Source: MR-S7 sp000400995
Lineage (GTDB): Bacteria > Pseudomonadota > Gammaproteobacteria > Burkholderiales > Burkholderiaceae_C
Assembly (NCBI RefSeq): GCF_045291395.1
Contig: NZ_CP152342.1
Coordinates: 4,216,001 to 4,280,000, forward strand
Direction: 5' to 3'
Length of the DNA stretch: 64,000 nucleotides
Under the pieces are notes generated by a model, which was not told the origin of the DNA, ran no database searches, and saw only the letters and a list, made by a program, of their open reading frames with translations. Both the position numbers and the translations under genes were made by a program. Position 1 is the first letter of the stretch; the number at the start of each line of letters is the position of its first letter. Shown here in pieces: positions 8,675 to 16,582 of the stretch.

Positions 8675-9655
8675 ATGCCATCCATCACCCGCCGCGGGGC
8701 GCTGCGCTGCGCCCTGGCCGCCGCATGCGCGCCCGGCCTGGCCTTCGCCCAGGAAGCGCCCTTCCCTTCCGGCAACGTCCACCTCGTCGTGCCCTACGCG
8801 GCGGGCGGCGCCACCGACATCGTGGCCCGCGCGGTGGCCGACAAACTGGGCCCGCGCTGGGGCAAGCCGGTCGTCATCGACAACAAGCCCGGCGCCGGCA
8901 CGACGCTGGCCGCCGCGCAGGTGGCGCGCGCGCCCGGCGACGGCCACCTGCTCTACATGACCACCTCGGCGCACACCATCAGCGCCGCGCTGTACAAGAA
9001 GCTCGACTACGACCCCCTGGCGAGCTTCGCCGCGCTCACGCTGGTCGCGAAGGTGCCGCTGGTGCTGGTCGTGCGGCCCAGCCTGGAGGTCTCGACGCTG
9101 GACGAGTTCACCCGCTACGCGCGCGCCAACCCGGACAAAGCCGCCTACGCCTCGCCCGGCAACGGCACGGCCCAGCACCTCACGGGCGAGATGTTCAACG
9201 CCGCGATGAAAACGCGCATGGTGCACGTGCCCTACAAGGGCGACGCGCCCGCCATCACCGACCTGCTGGGCGGCTCGGTGGACGCGATGTTCGCCACGCT
9301 CACCGTGGTGCTGCCGCACATCGCCTCGGGCAAGCTCAAGGCCATCGCGCTGGCCAACGGCAGCCGCATCGAGAAGGTGCCTGCCATTCCCACCTTCGCC
9401 GAAGCGGGGCTGCCAAACTTCGAGGCCGCCACGTGGTTCGGCGTGCTCGCGCCCGCCGCGCTGCCGCAGGGCTTGCGCGAGCGCATCAGCCGGGACATCC
9501 GCGCAGTGGTAGACCAGCCCGACCTGCGCGCGCGGCTGATCGACCTCGGCGGCGAGGTCGTCTCCAACACGCCCGCCGAGTTCGACGCCTTCATGCGGGC
9601 CGAGTCGGCCAAGTGGCGAGGCATCGTCCAGCAGTCCGGAGCGGTGATCAACTAG
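8675..9655 (+). CDS. Bug-family (TctC-like) periplasmic substrate-binding protein
   Basis: A 326-residue orphan receptor with a signal peptide ending near FAQEAPFPSG, then the family pattern VHLVVPYAAGGATDIVARAVAD and VIDNKPGAGTT. AGGAGA precedes the ATG. It is the third gene of the IclR-associated operon, 18 bases after the dehydrogenase gene, and probably binds a carboxylate catabolised by these enzymes. It is the second Bug gene of this module; the first opens the divergent carboxylase operon. Confidence 0.9.
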   Translation: MPSITRRGALRCALAAACAPGLAFAQEAPFPSGNVHLVVPYAAGGATDIVARAVADKLGPRWGKPVVIDNKPGAGTTLAAAQVARAPGDGHLLYMTTSAHTISAALYKKLDYDPLASFAALTLVAKVPLVLVVRPSLEVSTLDEFTRYARANPDKAAYASPGNGTAQHLTGEMFNAAMKTRMVHVPYKGDAPAITDLLGGSVDAMFATLTVVLPHIASGKLKAIALANGSRIEKVPAIPTFAEAGLPNFEAATWFGVLAPAALPQGLRERISRDIRAVVDQPDLRARLIDLGGEVVSNTPAEFDAFMRAESAKWRGIVQQSGAVIN

Positions 9656-9683
9656 CAGCAGGGGGCTGCGACAATCGCCGCCC

Positions 9684-10322
9684 ATGCTCCACTACCTCAC
9701 CATCCCCGTCACCGCGTTCCAGCAGAACTGCTCGCTCGTCTGGTGCGACCAGACCATGGACGCCGCCGTGATCGACCCGGGCGGCGACCTGGACGTGCTG
9801 CTGGCCGAAGCGAAGCGCCTGGGCCTGCAGCTGAAGGCCATCTGGCTCACGCACGCCCACATCGACCACGCGGGCGGCGCAGGCGAGCTGGCGCAGCGCC
9901 TGCAGTTGCCCATCGTCGGCCCGCAGGAGGGCGACCAGTTCTGGATCGACGGCCTGCCGCAACAGAGCGCGATGTTCGGCTTTCCGCCCGCGCTGCCGTT
10001 CGCGCCCACCCGCTGGCTGCACGACGGCGACACGGTCACCATCGGCCATGAGACCTTGAACGTGCGCCATTGCCCGGGCCACACGCCGGGCCACGTGGTG
10101 TTCCACGCGCCGCAGATCGACCGCGCCTTCGTGGGCGACGTGCTGTTCGCCGGCAGCATTGGCCGCACGGACTTTCCGCAGGGCAACCACCAGCAGCTCA
10201 TCGGCAGCATCACCCAGCGCCTGTGGCCCATGGGCGACCAGACGGTGTTCATCCCCGGCCACGGGCCGGAGAGCACCTTCGGACGCGAGCGGCGCAGCAA
10301 TCCCTACGTGGGCGGCACCTGA
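9684..10322 (+). CDS. Metallo-beta-lactamase-fold hydrolase (glyoxalase II-like, YcbL type)
   Basis: A 212-residue single-domain MBL-fold hydrolase. It carries the di-metal motif THAHIDHAGG (residues 56-65), a metal-ligand His in CPGHTPGHVVF, an Asp in FVGDVLFAGSIGRTDFPQG, and a C-terminal IPGHGPESTFGRERR. The last block is the type II glyoxalase/YcbL signature. Such enzymes hydrolyse glutathione or other thioesters in the cytoplasm. It stands alone between the Bug gene and the siderophore operon and is followed by a copy of the dispersed repeat. The physiological substrate is uncertain. Confidence 0.9.
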   Translation: MLHYLTIPVTAFQQNCSLVWCDQTMDAAVIDPGGDLDVLLAEAKRLGLQLKAIWLTHAHIDHAGGAGELAQRLQLPIVGPQEGDQFWIDGLPQQSAMFGFPPALPFAPTRWLHDGDTVTIGHETLNVRHCPGHTPGHVVFHAPQIDRAFVGDVLFAGSIGRTDFPQGNHQQLIGSITQRLWPMGDQTVFIPGHGPESTFGRERRSNPYVGGT

Positions 10323-10337
10323 TCGCACACTACCAAA

Positions 10338-10394
10338 AAAAATAGCTGCTCGCGCTTGTTGCATAAGCGCTGGCAGCCAATTCGGTTTGTATTG
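10338..10394. repeat. Dispersed Comamonadaceae-type intergenic repeat, copy 1
   Basis: Begins AAATAGCTGCT, passes GCGCTTGTTGCATAAGCGC (imperfect inverted repeat) and ends TTCGGTTTGTATT. The same blocks recur at about ten other places in this window, nearly all just after stop codons. Confidence 0.7.
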
Positions 10395-10413
10395 AATGGC
10401 CAGGAATGGCGCC

Positions 10414-10440
10414 AATGAAAATCATTCTCAATAGAATGAT
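10414..10440. promoter_or_regulatory. Fur box upstream of siderophore-uptake operon
   Basis: AATGAAAATCATTCTCAAT (10414-10432) closely resembles the classic Fur 19-mer. It overlaps the perfect inverted repeat ATCATTCT / AGAATGAT (10421-10440, four-base loop). It lies 25 bases before the first ATG of an iron-type ABC operon, so iron-dependent repression is expected. Binding is inferred from the match. Confidence 0.75.
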
Positions 10441-10464
10441 CGATTTGCAACACCGTCTCCCGCC

Positions 10465-11610
10465 ATGTCCCCTCTCCTGCACCGTGTGCGCCGCTGGCTG
10501 AGCGGCGCGCTGTTCCTCCTCGCCGCCACGGCCCAGGCCCAGCCGGCCGCCACGACCACCGTCACCGACCTCGCGGGCCGCACCGTGCGCGTGCCTGCCA
10601 AGGTGGAGCGCATCCTGCTCGGCGAAGGCCGCCTGCTGCCGCTGCTCGCGGTGTTCGACAAGGACGACCCCGCGCGCCGCCTCGTCGCCATGATGGGCGA
10701 GTTCGAAAAGCTCGACGCGCCCGGCTATGCGCAGTGGACGCGCCGCTTTCCGCAGATCGACAAGGTGCCGCGCGTGGGCCGCACCAGCAGCGGCAGCTTC
10801 AGCGACGAGCAGGCCATCACGCTCAAGCCGCAGCTGGCCATCCTCGGCCTGGCGGGCGGCCACGGCCCGAGCGAGCGCGACCGCGAGACCCTGGCGCGCC
10901 TGGAGGCCGCGGGCACCGCCGTGGTGTTCATCGACCTGCGCCACGACCCGCTGGTCAACACGCCGCGCAGCATGCTGCTGCTGGGCGAGGTGCTGGGCAA
11001 AAAGGCCGAGGCCGAGGCGTTCGTCGCGTACTGGCGCGCGCAGCTCGCCGTGGTGACCGACCGGCTGGCCAAGGCCCGGCCCCAGGCGCCCACGGTGTTC
11101 CTGGAAAACCGCGTGGGCCTCTCGGACGGCTGCTGCGACACCATGGTGGGCCTGGTGGGCAAGCTGCTCGACGCGGCGGGCTCGCGCAACGTGGCCAAGG
11201 ACCTGATCCCCGGCGAGTTCGGCACGCTGAACCCCGAGTTCCTGATCGCGCGCCAGCCGCGCTTCTACATCGGCACCGGCATCGGCGCGCTGGCGACGCA
11301 GCAGCAGATGCCGCTGCGCGTCGTGCTCGGCGCCGACGCCACGCCCGAGGCCGCGCAGGCATCGCTGGCGCGCGCCGTGCAGCGCCGGGGCATCGCGCAG
11401 TTGCAGGCCGTCAAAGAGGGGCGCGCCTATGCGATGTGGCACCACTTCTACAACTCGCCATTCAACGTGGTGGCCGTGCAGGTGTTCGCGAAGTGGCTTC
11501 ATCCCGAGCTGTTCGCCGACCTCGACCCGCGCGCCACGCTGCAGACGATGTACGACCGCTTCCAGCCCATTGCGCTGGAAGGCGTCTACTGGACGGCGCT
11601 CAAGCCATGA
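10465..11610 (+). CDS. Periplasmic iron-siderophore ABC transporter binding protein
   Basis: A 381-residue class III binding protein (FepB/FhuD/BtuF fold). A signal peptide ends near AATAQAQ and is followed by VTDLAGRTVRVPAKVERI, the usual opening of this family. GLSDGCCDTM holds an unusual Cys pair at about residues 223-224. It starts a four-gene operon in which each junction is an ATGA overlap (esterase, permease, ATPase) and is preceded by a Fur box, pointing to a ferric siderophore rather than cobalamin. No TonB-dependent receptor gene is in the window. Confidence 0.88.
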   Translation: MSPLLHRVRRWLSGALFLLAATAQAQPAATTTVTDLAGRTVRVPAKVERILLGEGRLLPLLAVFDKDDPARRLVAMMGEFEKLDAPGYAQWTRRFPQIDKVPRVGRTSSGSFSDEQAITLKPQLAILGLAGGHGPSERDRETLARLEAAGTAVVFIDLRHDPLVNTPRSMLLLGEVLGKKAEAEAFVAYWRAQLAVVTDRLAKARPQAPTVFLENRVGLSDGCCDTMVGLVGKLLDAAGSRNVAKDLIPGEFGTLNPEFLIARQPRFYIGTGIGALATQQQMPLRVVLGADATPEAAQASLARAVQRRGIAQLQAVKEGRAYAMWHHFYNSPFNVVAVQVFAKWLHPELFADLDPRATLQTMYDRFQPIALEGVYWTALKP

Positions 11611-12518
11611 CGGGCACGTTGGCCCGCCGCGCCGTGCTGGGCCTGGGCGCGGCACTGGCCTTGCCCGGCTGCGCGCTGCGGCCCACACTGGAAGGCGCGC
11701 CCCCCGTGGCCCTGCCGGACACGCGGCAGATCGACATCGCCGCTGGCGGACACATCCATCGCATCATGCTCGCCGTGCCGCCCGCGCCGCCGCCGGCGCA
11801 GGGCTGGCCCGTGCTCTACGTGCTGGACGGCAACCTGCTGTTCGCGCCCACCGCGCAGCTCATGCGCAACCGCTTCGCGCGCGGGCCGGGCGTGCCCACG
11901 CAAGGCGCGGTGGTGGTGGGCCTGGGCTACGCGGGCGCCCAAGTGCTCAACCTGGATGCGCGCACCTGGGACTACACGCCGCCCGCGCCCGGCCCCGCCA
12001 CGGACGAGCGCGGCCGCCGCGAGGGCGGGGCCGATGCCTTCCTCGACTTCCTCGACGCCACGGTGCGCCCGCTGGTGGAGCGCACCGCGCGCGTAGACGC
12101 CGCGCGCCAGACGCTGTTCGGCCATTCCTACGGCGGGCTGTGCGTGCTGCACGCGCTGTTCACGCGGCCGGGCGCCTTCCAGAACTATGTGGCCGCGAGC
12201 CCCTCGGTCTGGTGGCGTAACGGCTTCATCCTGCAGGAGCAGGCACGCTTTCTTGAAGAGCGGCGCGCCGATGCGCCCGCGCTGCGCCTGTGGGTCTCCC
12301 AAGGCGAACTGGAGGCCCAAATGCCCGCCGACCCCGCCCGTGCCGCCATCGCACGCGAGCGGCGCGGCACCGACCGCCTGCACACGCTGCTGGACGGCCT
12401 GCGCGGCGCACCCGCGCTGGACCTGCGCTTCACCACCTTCCCCGGCGCCGACCACGGCGGCGCCATGCTGCCCGCCGCGCAGCAGGCGCTGGCCCTCGCC
12501 ATCGGGGGCCGCACATGA
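11607..12518 (+). CDS. Siderophore esterase-like alpha/beta hydrolase lipoprotein
   Basis: A 303-residue alpha/beta hydrolase of the Fes/IroE (esterase D) type. Residues 1-22 end in the lipobox ALPGC, predicting a lipid-anchored extracytoplasmic enzyme. The nucleophile Ser174 lies in FGHSYGGL, and the catalytic His is probably in GADHGGAM near the C-terminus. It overlaps the binding-protein stop by ATGA and the permease start in the same way. Inference: it hydrolyses a tri-ester siderophore in the periplasm during iron release. A membrane-anchored esterase placed inside the transport operon is less common than a cytoplasmic Fes. Confidence 0.82.
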   Translation: MTGTLARRAVLGLGAALALPGCALRPTLEGAPPVALPDTRQIDIAAGGHIHRIMLAVPPAPPPAQGWPVLYVLDGNLLFAPTAQLMRNRFARGPGVPTQGAVVVGLGYAGAQVLNLDARTWDYTPPAPGPATDERGRREGGADAFLDFLDATVRPLVERTARVDAARQTLFGHSYGGLCVLHALFTRPGAFQNYVAASPSVWWRNGFILQEQARFLEERRADAPALRLWVSQGELEAQMPADPARAAIARERRGTDRLHTLLDGLRGAPALDLRFTTFPGADHGGAMLPAAQQALALAIGGRT

Positions 12519-13555
12519 CCTCACTGGCCGCGCGCTACCGCCGCTTCGCCGCGCTGCGCCTGTGGCTGCTGGCCGCGATGGCGCTGGTGCTCTGCGCCAC
12601 CTTCGTGCTCGACCTGGCGACCGGCCCCTCGGGCCTGCCGTTCGCCGACGTGGTGGCCGGTCTGCTGCGGCCCTCCGGCATGCCGCTGGAACAGCGCGTG
12701 ATCCTCTGGGAGGTGCGCCTGCCCTACGCGGTAATGGCGCTGCTGGTGGGCGCGTCGCTGGGCCTCGCGGGCGCGGAGATGCAGACGGCGCTGAACAACC
12801 CTCTGGCCAGCCCCTTCACGCTGGGCCTTTCGGCGGCGGCGGCGGTGGGCGCCTCCATCGCCGTGGTGAGCGGCTTCACGCTGATGGCCTTTGGTGAAAA
12901 CCTCGCGGTGCCACTCGCGGCCTTCGTCTGCGCGTCTGCGGCCACGCTGCTGATCCAGCTGCTCGCCTGGCGCTACGGCCCCACGGTGGACACCGTGGTG
13001 CTCTTCGGCATCGCGCTGCTGTTCTCCTTCGAGGCGCTGCTGTGGCTCATGCAGTTCATCGCCGACAGCAACGCGCTGCAGCAGATCGTGTTCTGGACCA
13101 TGGGCAGCCTCTCGCGCGCCACCTGGAACAAGATCGGCCTGGTGGGCTGCGTGCTGCTGCTGTGCGGCATCTGGTCGGCCCGCAACGCCTGGCCGCTCAC
13201 GGCCCTGCGCGCGGGCGAGGACCAGGCACGCAGCTTCGGCATCGCGGTGGAGCGGCTGCGCCTCGTCACGCTGCTGCGCGTGAGCCTGCTCGCGGCGACG
13301 GCGTTGGCCTTCGTGGGCACCATCGGCTTCGTGGGCCTGGTGGGGCCGCACATCGCGCGGCTGCTGCTGGGCGAAGACCACCGCTACTACCTGCCGGGCA
13401 GCGCGCTCGCGGGCGCGCTCATGCTGTCGGGCGCGTCCATCCTCAGCAAGACGCTGGTGCCCGGCGTGGTGCTGCCCATCGGCATCATCACCGCGCTGGT
13501 GGGTGTGCCCATGTTCATGGCCCTGGTGCTCTCGCGCAGGAGGGGTGGCGCATGA
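12515..13555 (+). CDS. FecCD-family iron-siderophore ABC permease
   Basis: A 346-residue polytopic inner-membrane permease of the BtuC/FecCD family. It shows the family phrases RLPYAVMALLVGASLGLAGA (about 68-87), NNPLASPFTLGLSAAAA, and GTIGFVGLVGPHIARLL with the coupling-helix glycine cluster. The start overlaps the esterase stop and the stop overlaps the ATPase start. A single permease gene means a homodimeric channel. It moves the ferric complex delivered by the 10465 protein. Confidence 0.93.
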   Translation: MTSLAARYRRFAALRLWLLAAMALVLCATFVLDLATGPSGLPFADVVAGLLRPSGMPLEQRVILWEVRLPYAVMALLVGASLGLAGAEMQTALNNPLASPFTLGLSAAAAVGASIAVVSGFTLMAFGENLAVPLAAFVCASAATLLIQLLAWRYGPTVDTVVLFGIALLFSFEALLWLMQFIADSNALQQIVFWTMGSLSRATWNKIGLVGCVLLLCGIWSARNAWPLTALRAGEDQARSFGIAVERLRLVTLLRVSLLAATALAFVGTIGFVGLVGPHIARLLLGEDHRYYLPGSALAGALMLSGASILSKTLVPGVVLPIGIITALVGVPMFMALVLSRRRGGA

Positions 13556-14349
13556 CCGAAGGACTGGAGCTGCGCGGCCTGAGCGCCGGCTACCCGCGCC
13601 GACCCGTGCTGCAAGGGCTGGACTTGGAACGCATCGCGCCCGGCACGCTGGTGGCGCTGGTGGGGCCGAACGCCGTGGGCAAGTCCACGCTGCTCAAGGC
13701 CATCGCCGGGCTGCGCCCCGTGCGCGGGCAGGTGCTGCTGGACGGCACCGACCTGGCCACCCTGCCCCCGCGCGAGCGCCTGCGCCGCGTGGGCTACCTG
13801 CCGCAGGCGCTGCCCCAGGCAACGTCGCTGGTGGCGTATGAATCCATGCTGAGCGCGCTACGCGCCAGCCGCCCCGACCTGGGGACCGCGCAGGCCGAGG
13901 CCGCCATCGCCCGCGCCTTCGCCACGCTGGGGCTGGACGCGCTGGCGCTGCGGCCCCTGAACGAGCTCTCGGGCGGGCAGCGCCAGATGATCGGCCTGGC
14001 CCAGGTGCTGGTGCGCGCGCCGCGCCTGCTGCTGCTGGACGAACCCACCAGCGCGCTCGACCTGCGCTGGCAACTGCAGGTGCTGCAGGCCGTGCGCGCG
14101 CTGGTCGACGAAGGCCAAACGCTGGCCCTGATCGCCGTGCACGACCTGAACCTGGCGCTGCGCTTTTGCGACCGCATCGTGGTCCTGGGCCAGGGTCGCG
14201 TGCTGGCGGCGGGCCGCCCCGCCGACGTGCTCACGCCCGCGCTGCTGCACACCGCCTACGGCGTGCGCGCGCGCATCGAGCACTGCTCGCTGGGCCATCC
14301 GCTGGTGCTGGCCGACGAAACCATCTCCCTTGACAACGACGCCCCATGA
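13552..14349 (+). CDS. Iron-siderophore ABC transporter ATPase
   Basis: A 265-residue FecE/BtuD-type ATPase with Walker A GPNAVGKST (38-46), Q-loop GYLPQ (81-85), signature LSGGQ (139-143), Walker B LLLLDEP (159-165) and switch His in AVHDLN. The Walker A loop has A-V where G-C or G-S is usual, still within family variation. It ends the Fur-boxed operon; its TGA overlaps the ATG of a 53-codon ORF at the edge of the low-GC island. Confidence 0.94.
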   Translation: MTEGLELRGLSAGYPRRPVLQGLDLERIAPGTLVALVGPNAVGKSTLLKAIAGLRPVRGQVLLDGTDLATLPPRERLRRVGYLPQALPQATSLVAYESMLSALRASRPDLGTAQAEAAIARAFATLGLDALALRPLNELSGGQRQMIGLAQVLVRAPRLLLLDEPTSALDLRWQLQVLQAVRALVDEGQTLALIAVHDLNLALRFCDRIVVLGQGRVLAAGRPADVLTPALLHTAYGVRARIEHCSLGHPLVLADETISLDNDAP

Positions 14350-14507
14350 TCCACGCCCGAGGCTACGACGAACGCACAGGCCATACCGAATTTCCGCGGG
14401 GAACTTGCGGGATGCGTGCCGACAATGCCGCGCTGCACTTCAGCATTGACGAGTACATCAAGCTGTTCTCGCACAAGAACCCGTTGGCGGAGCAGCGGGA
14501 TTCTTAG
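14346..14507 (+). CDS. 53-residue hypothetical ORF, possible truncated or hybrid gene
   Basis: The ATG overlaps the ATPase stop (ATGA), as at every other junction of this operon, so translation is plausible. The product begins MIHARGYDERTGHTEF and ends in IDEYIKLFSHKNPLAEQRDS. I do not recognise a family. Base composition falls within this ORF and the low-GC island follows directly. It may be the 5' end of an operon gene joined to foreign sequence when the island arrived. That is inference. Confidence 0.45.
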   Translation: MIHARGYDERTGHTEFPRGTCGMRADNAALHFSIDEYIKLFSHKNPLAEQRDS

Positions 14508-14537
14508 AACGCCTTTCAAGATCTTGGGATAAGAATG

Positions 14538-14583
14538 GCTTGTAGCGCTTATGCAGCCTTCTCTAACAGCTATAGTTTTTGAG
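14538..14583. repeat. Degenerate copy of the dispersed repeat at left edge of island
   Basis: Contains GGCTTGTAGCGCTTATG, then AACAGCTAT and a T run, i.e. the repeat blocks in degraded form. TAGCGCTTATG (14543-14553) is identical and in the same orientation at 18440-18450 on the far side of the island. The rest of 14508-14732 holds nothing else that I can support as a gene. Confidence 0.5.
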
Positions 14584-14704
14584 CTACACCGCCATCCCCA
14601 CCACTACTTTGCGGTACAACTGCTCCATGGTCTGATTCGCTACTTTCAAGCGATGCGGTCATGCCGAAGGGGAAAACGACACCACCTGTCCATGCAATCG
14701 CACA

Positions 14705-14728
14705 CATTCACGGCTCAACACGTGAATG
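14705..14728. promoter_or_regulatory. Candidate palindromic operator of the WYL gene cassette
   Basis: A perfect 8-base inverted repeat, CATTCACG and CGTGAATG, with an 8-base spacer. It ends 5 bases before the first ATG (14733) of the cassette. WYL-type regulators of the BrxR/CapW kind bind such palindromes near their own promoters. Binding by the 14955 product is inferred. Confidence 0.45.
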
Positions 14729-14732
14729 GGGA

Positions 14733-14906
14733 ATGACGATGTTTTGGATCACAGTTTTGGGCCTGGGCTTGTCCTGGATGCTGGTCAAGTTTGGAGCAAT
14801 GTCCGCCACGGCGAGTTTTCTGATGCTGGCGCTCAAACTGCTGCTCGTCTTGACAGTCATCGGGGGCTTGATTGGCGTGTGGGCATGGTTTCGGCACAAA
14901 CCCTGA
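14733..14906 (+). CDS. Small two-TM membrane protein, first gene of WYL cassette
   Basis: A 57-residue peptide starting MTMFWITVLGLGLSWMLVKF and ending WAWFRHKP. Two hydrophobic stretches (about 4-20 and 28-50) predict a hairpin in the inner membrane with a short basic tail. The start could also be the ATG at 14739 or, with a hydrophilic extension, 14661. It lies directly behind an 8-base palindrome and 48 bases before the WYL regulator, so it is probably co-transcribed. No recognisable family. Small membrane peptides are common as effectors or partners in stress and defence cassettes, but that role is only a possibility here. Confidence 0.55.
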   Translation: MTMFWITVLGLGLSWMLVKFGAMSATASFLMLALKLLLVLTVIGGLIGVWAWFRHKP

Positions 14907-14954
14907 CGACAATCCAGGAAAGTGGACGCCAACAACGAAATTGAGAAGAGAGGA

Positions 14955-15908
14955 ATGACGCAAGGCACACACGACACGATCGCCTACCGACTGTCGCAAA
15001 TTCTCATCAAGCTGAACCAGGGCGAAAAGCTGGCGCCTGACGCTCTGGCCGAAGATTTCGGGGTCCATGTGCGCACCATCCAACGCGACCTGAAGGTGCG
15101 TCTGGCCTACTTGCCCCTGACGCGGCGCAATGGCTTGTACCAGTTGGAGTCGGTATTTCTGGGCAAACTCGGCTTCAAGGACATTGAGCGCTTCGCCTCC
15201 CTTGCCGGAGTCAAGGGACTGTTCCCCGCGCTGTCCAACGATTTTCTAAGGGACATCTTTGACGACCGCATGCAGGCGGCCTGGCTGGTCAAGAGCCATG
15301 CATACGAAGACCTGTCCCACGCCAAGCATCTCTTCCAACAGTTGGAGCAAGCCATTGTCCAGAGTTGGATGGTCAGCCTTGAACTCCACCATGAAGGCAA
15401 GACAAAGCGATATGAGGCCGTGGCTCCCTACCGCCTGCTGAACATCAAGGGCATCTGGTACCTGGCAGCGATGCACCACGGCAGATACAAAACCTTTGGC
15501 ATCGGAAAATTACAGCGCGTGAACACCAGCCACACACCCTTCGAGAAGATTCCCGAAATCGAAGCGGACATAGAGCGCCAGGAAGGCGCTTGGCACTCCG
15601 ATACGGATCACCCGGTCACGCTCCACATTGCTGCACCCGTGGCGCCGTATTTCAAGCGCAGGCCCTTGGTGCCACACCAACAGATCACCCAGGAAAATGC
15701 AGAGGGTGATTTGCTGGCGACAACGCTGGTGGGGCACCCCAACCAAATCCTGCCCATCGTTCGCTATTGGCTGCCGCATATCCGTATCGTCAGCCCGACC
15801 CAGTGGCAAACTGATCTGGAGCGGGAGTTGAGCGCCTATGTTTCGAGGGCCGCCAATGCCGAAGACCACGAATTTTCAACAGCTTCTAAAGCCAGAATTC
15901 GGGAGTAG
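14955..15908 (+). CDS. WYL-domain transcriptional regulator (YafY-like)
   Basis: A 317-residue regulator with an N-terminal HTH (about 8-55: RLSQILIKLNQGEKL, then VHVRTIQRDLK), a WYL domain whose motif is visible in RLLNIKGIWYLAA, and a C-terminal WCX-like segment ending in VRYWLPHIRIVSPTQW. WYL proteins sense nucleic acids or nucleotides and often repress phage-defence loci (BrxR, CapW). I chose the ATG at 14955, behind a polypurine stretch; a GTG at 14922 adds 11 residues. Codon use and GC are clearly lower than in the flanking genes. It probably regulates its own cassette through the palindrome at 14705. Confidence 0.85.
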   Translation: MTQGTHDTIAYRLSQILIKLNQGEKLAPDALAEDFGVHVRTIQRDLKVRLAYLPLTRRNGLYQLESVFLGKLGFKDIERFASLAGVKGLFPALSNDFLRDIFDDRMQAAWLVKSHAYEDLSHAKHLFQQLEQAIVQSWMVSLELHHEGKTKRYEAVAPYRLLNIKGIWYLAAMHHGRYKTFGIGKLQRVNTSHTPFEKIPEIEADIERQEGAWHSDTDHPVTLHIAAPVAPYFKRRPLVPHQQITQENAEGDLLATTLVGHPNQILPIVRYWLPHIRIVSPTQWQTDLERELSAYVSRAANAEDHEFSTASKARIRE

Positions 15909-15916
15909 GCCGTAAC

Positions 15917-16582
15917 GTGTCAACCGATCAACGCCCTCCCGATCCATCACCAGCCAGCAGCTTTCTGAGCAGGATCGCCGCTTTTTTGAACCGCGACGTG
16001 GCATCGTTTTTCAACGGTGGAACTTCAACGGAGAAGGAGAAAACGCCCCGCAGTGCAGCCCCTGCCGAACCTGCAGTTGAACCGCTACTGAAACCCGAGC
16101 GACTAGCCTATCTGGCATTCCAGCGCACAGTGCTGGACTGGCGCGACAACGCCCATGCCGAGATCCTGTCCGCCATGGTCGCGCTGCATCGGGAATTCAC
16201 ACGCTACATCGACTACCAATTGGACGACATGGGCGTATTCAGCGGATGGTTTGCCGATCCGGCCGATGAAGTCCTCGCACCAGAATTTGCCCAACAGATA
16301 CAAGCGCCCATGAGCGCCTGCCTGCGCCGCCAGGAAGCAGCATTGAACGCCATTGCAGAGAAAGAGGCCTCCGGCCAAGAAAACCTTGTCCACTTTCGGA
16401 CGGTGGAGTTGGCCACTGGCTGCGCATGCCTGACTGGGCTGGATTTCAAGCCATCGGCGCACAAGGCGATGATCGAAAAACTCCACGCCAAGCTCCTGGG
16501 CACCAATGGCATCGCCCCCGACCTTTGCAACCAAGCCACGCACCTAGCCAACCAGATGATTCAAGAAAGGCACGCATGCTGA
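15917..16582 (+). CDS. Hypothetical helical protein of WYL cassette
   Basis: A 221-residue protein of unknown family starting at GTG 15917, eight bases after the regulator's stop. Residues 1-60 are low in complexity and Pro/Ala/Glu rich (PRSAAPAEPAVEP). From about 60 onward it looks all-helical, with many His and Cys residues (LRRQEAALNAIAEKEA, ATGCACLTG). There is no signal peptide or membrane segment. Its stop lies inside the start of the next gene (7-base overlap), so the two products are made together and may interact. Lower-GC codon use marks it as part of the acquired segment. No function can be assigned. Confidence 0.7.
   Translation: MSTDQRPPDPSPASSFLSRIAAFLNRDVASFFNGGTSTEKEKTPRSAAPAEPAVEPLLKPERLAYLAFQRTVLDWRDNAHAEILSAMVALHREFTRYIDYQLDDMGVFSGWFADPADEVLAPEFAQQIQAPMSACLRRQEAALNAIAEKEASGQENLVHFRTVELATGCACLTGLDFKPSAHKAMIEKLHAKLLGTNGIAPDLCNQATHLANQMIQERHAC

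Noticed and set aside
10465..14349. The ABC operon considered as a cobalamin (BtuFCD) system
   Set aside because: A Fur box and an esterase in the operon favour a ferric siderophore; no cobalamin riboswitch-like leader was apparent.
14551..14736. A 61-codon frame before the WYL cassette
   Set aside because: It starts inside a degraded repeat, has no ribosome-binding site and overlaps the palindrome and the better-supported small membrane gene.
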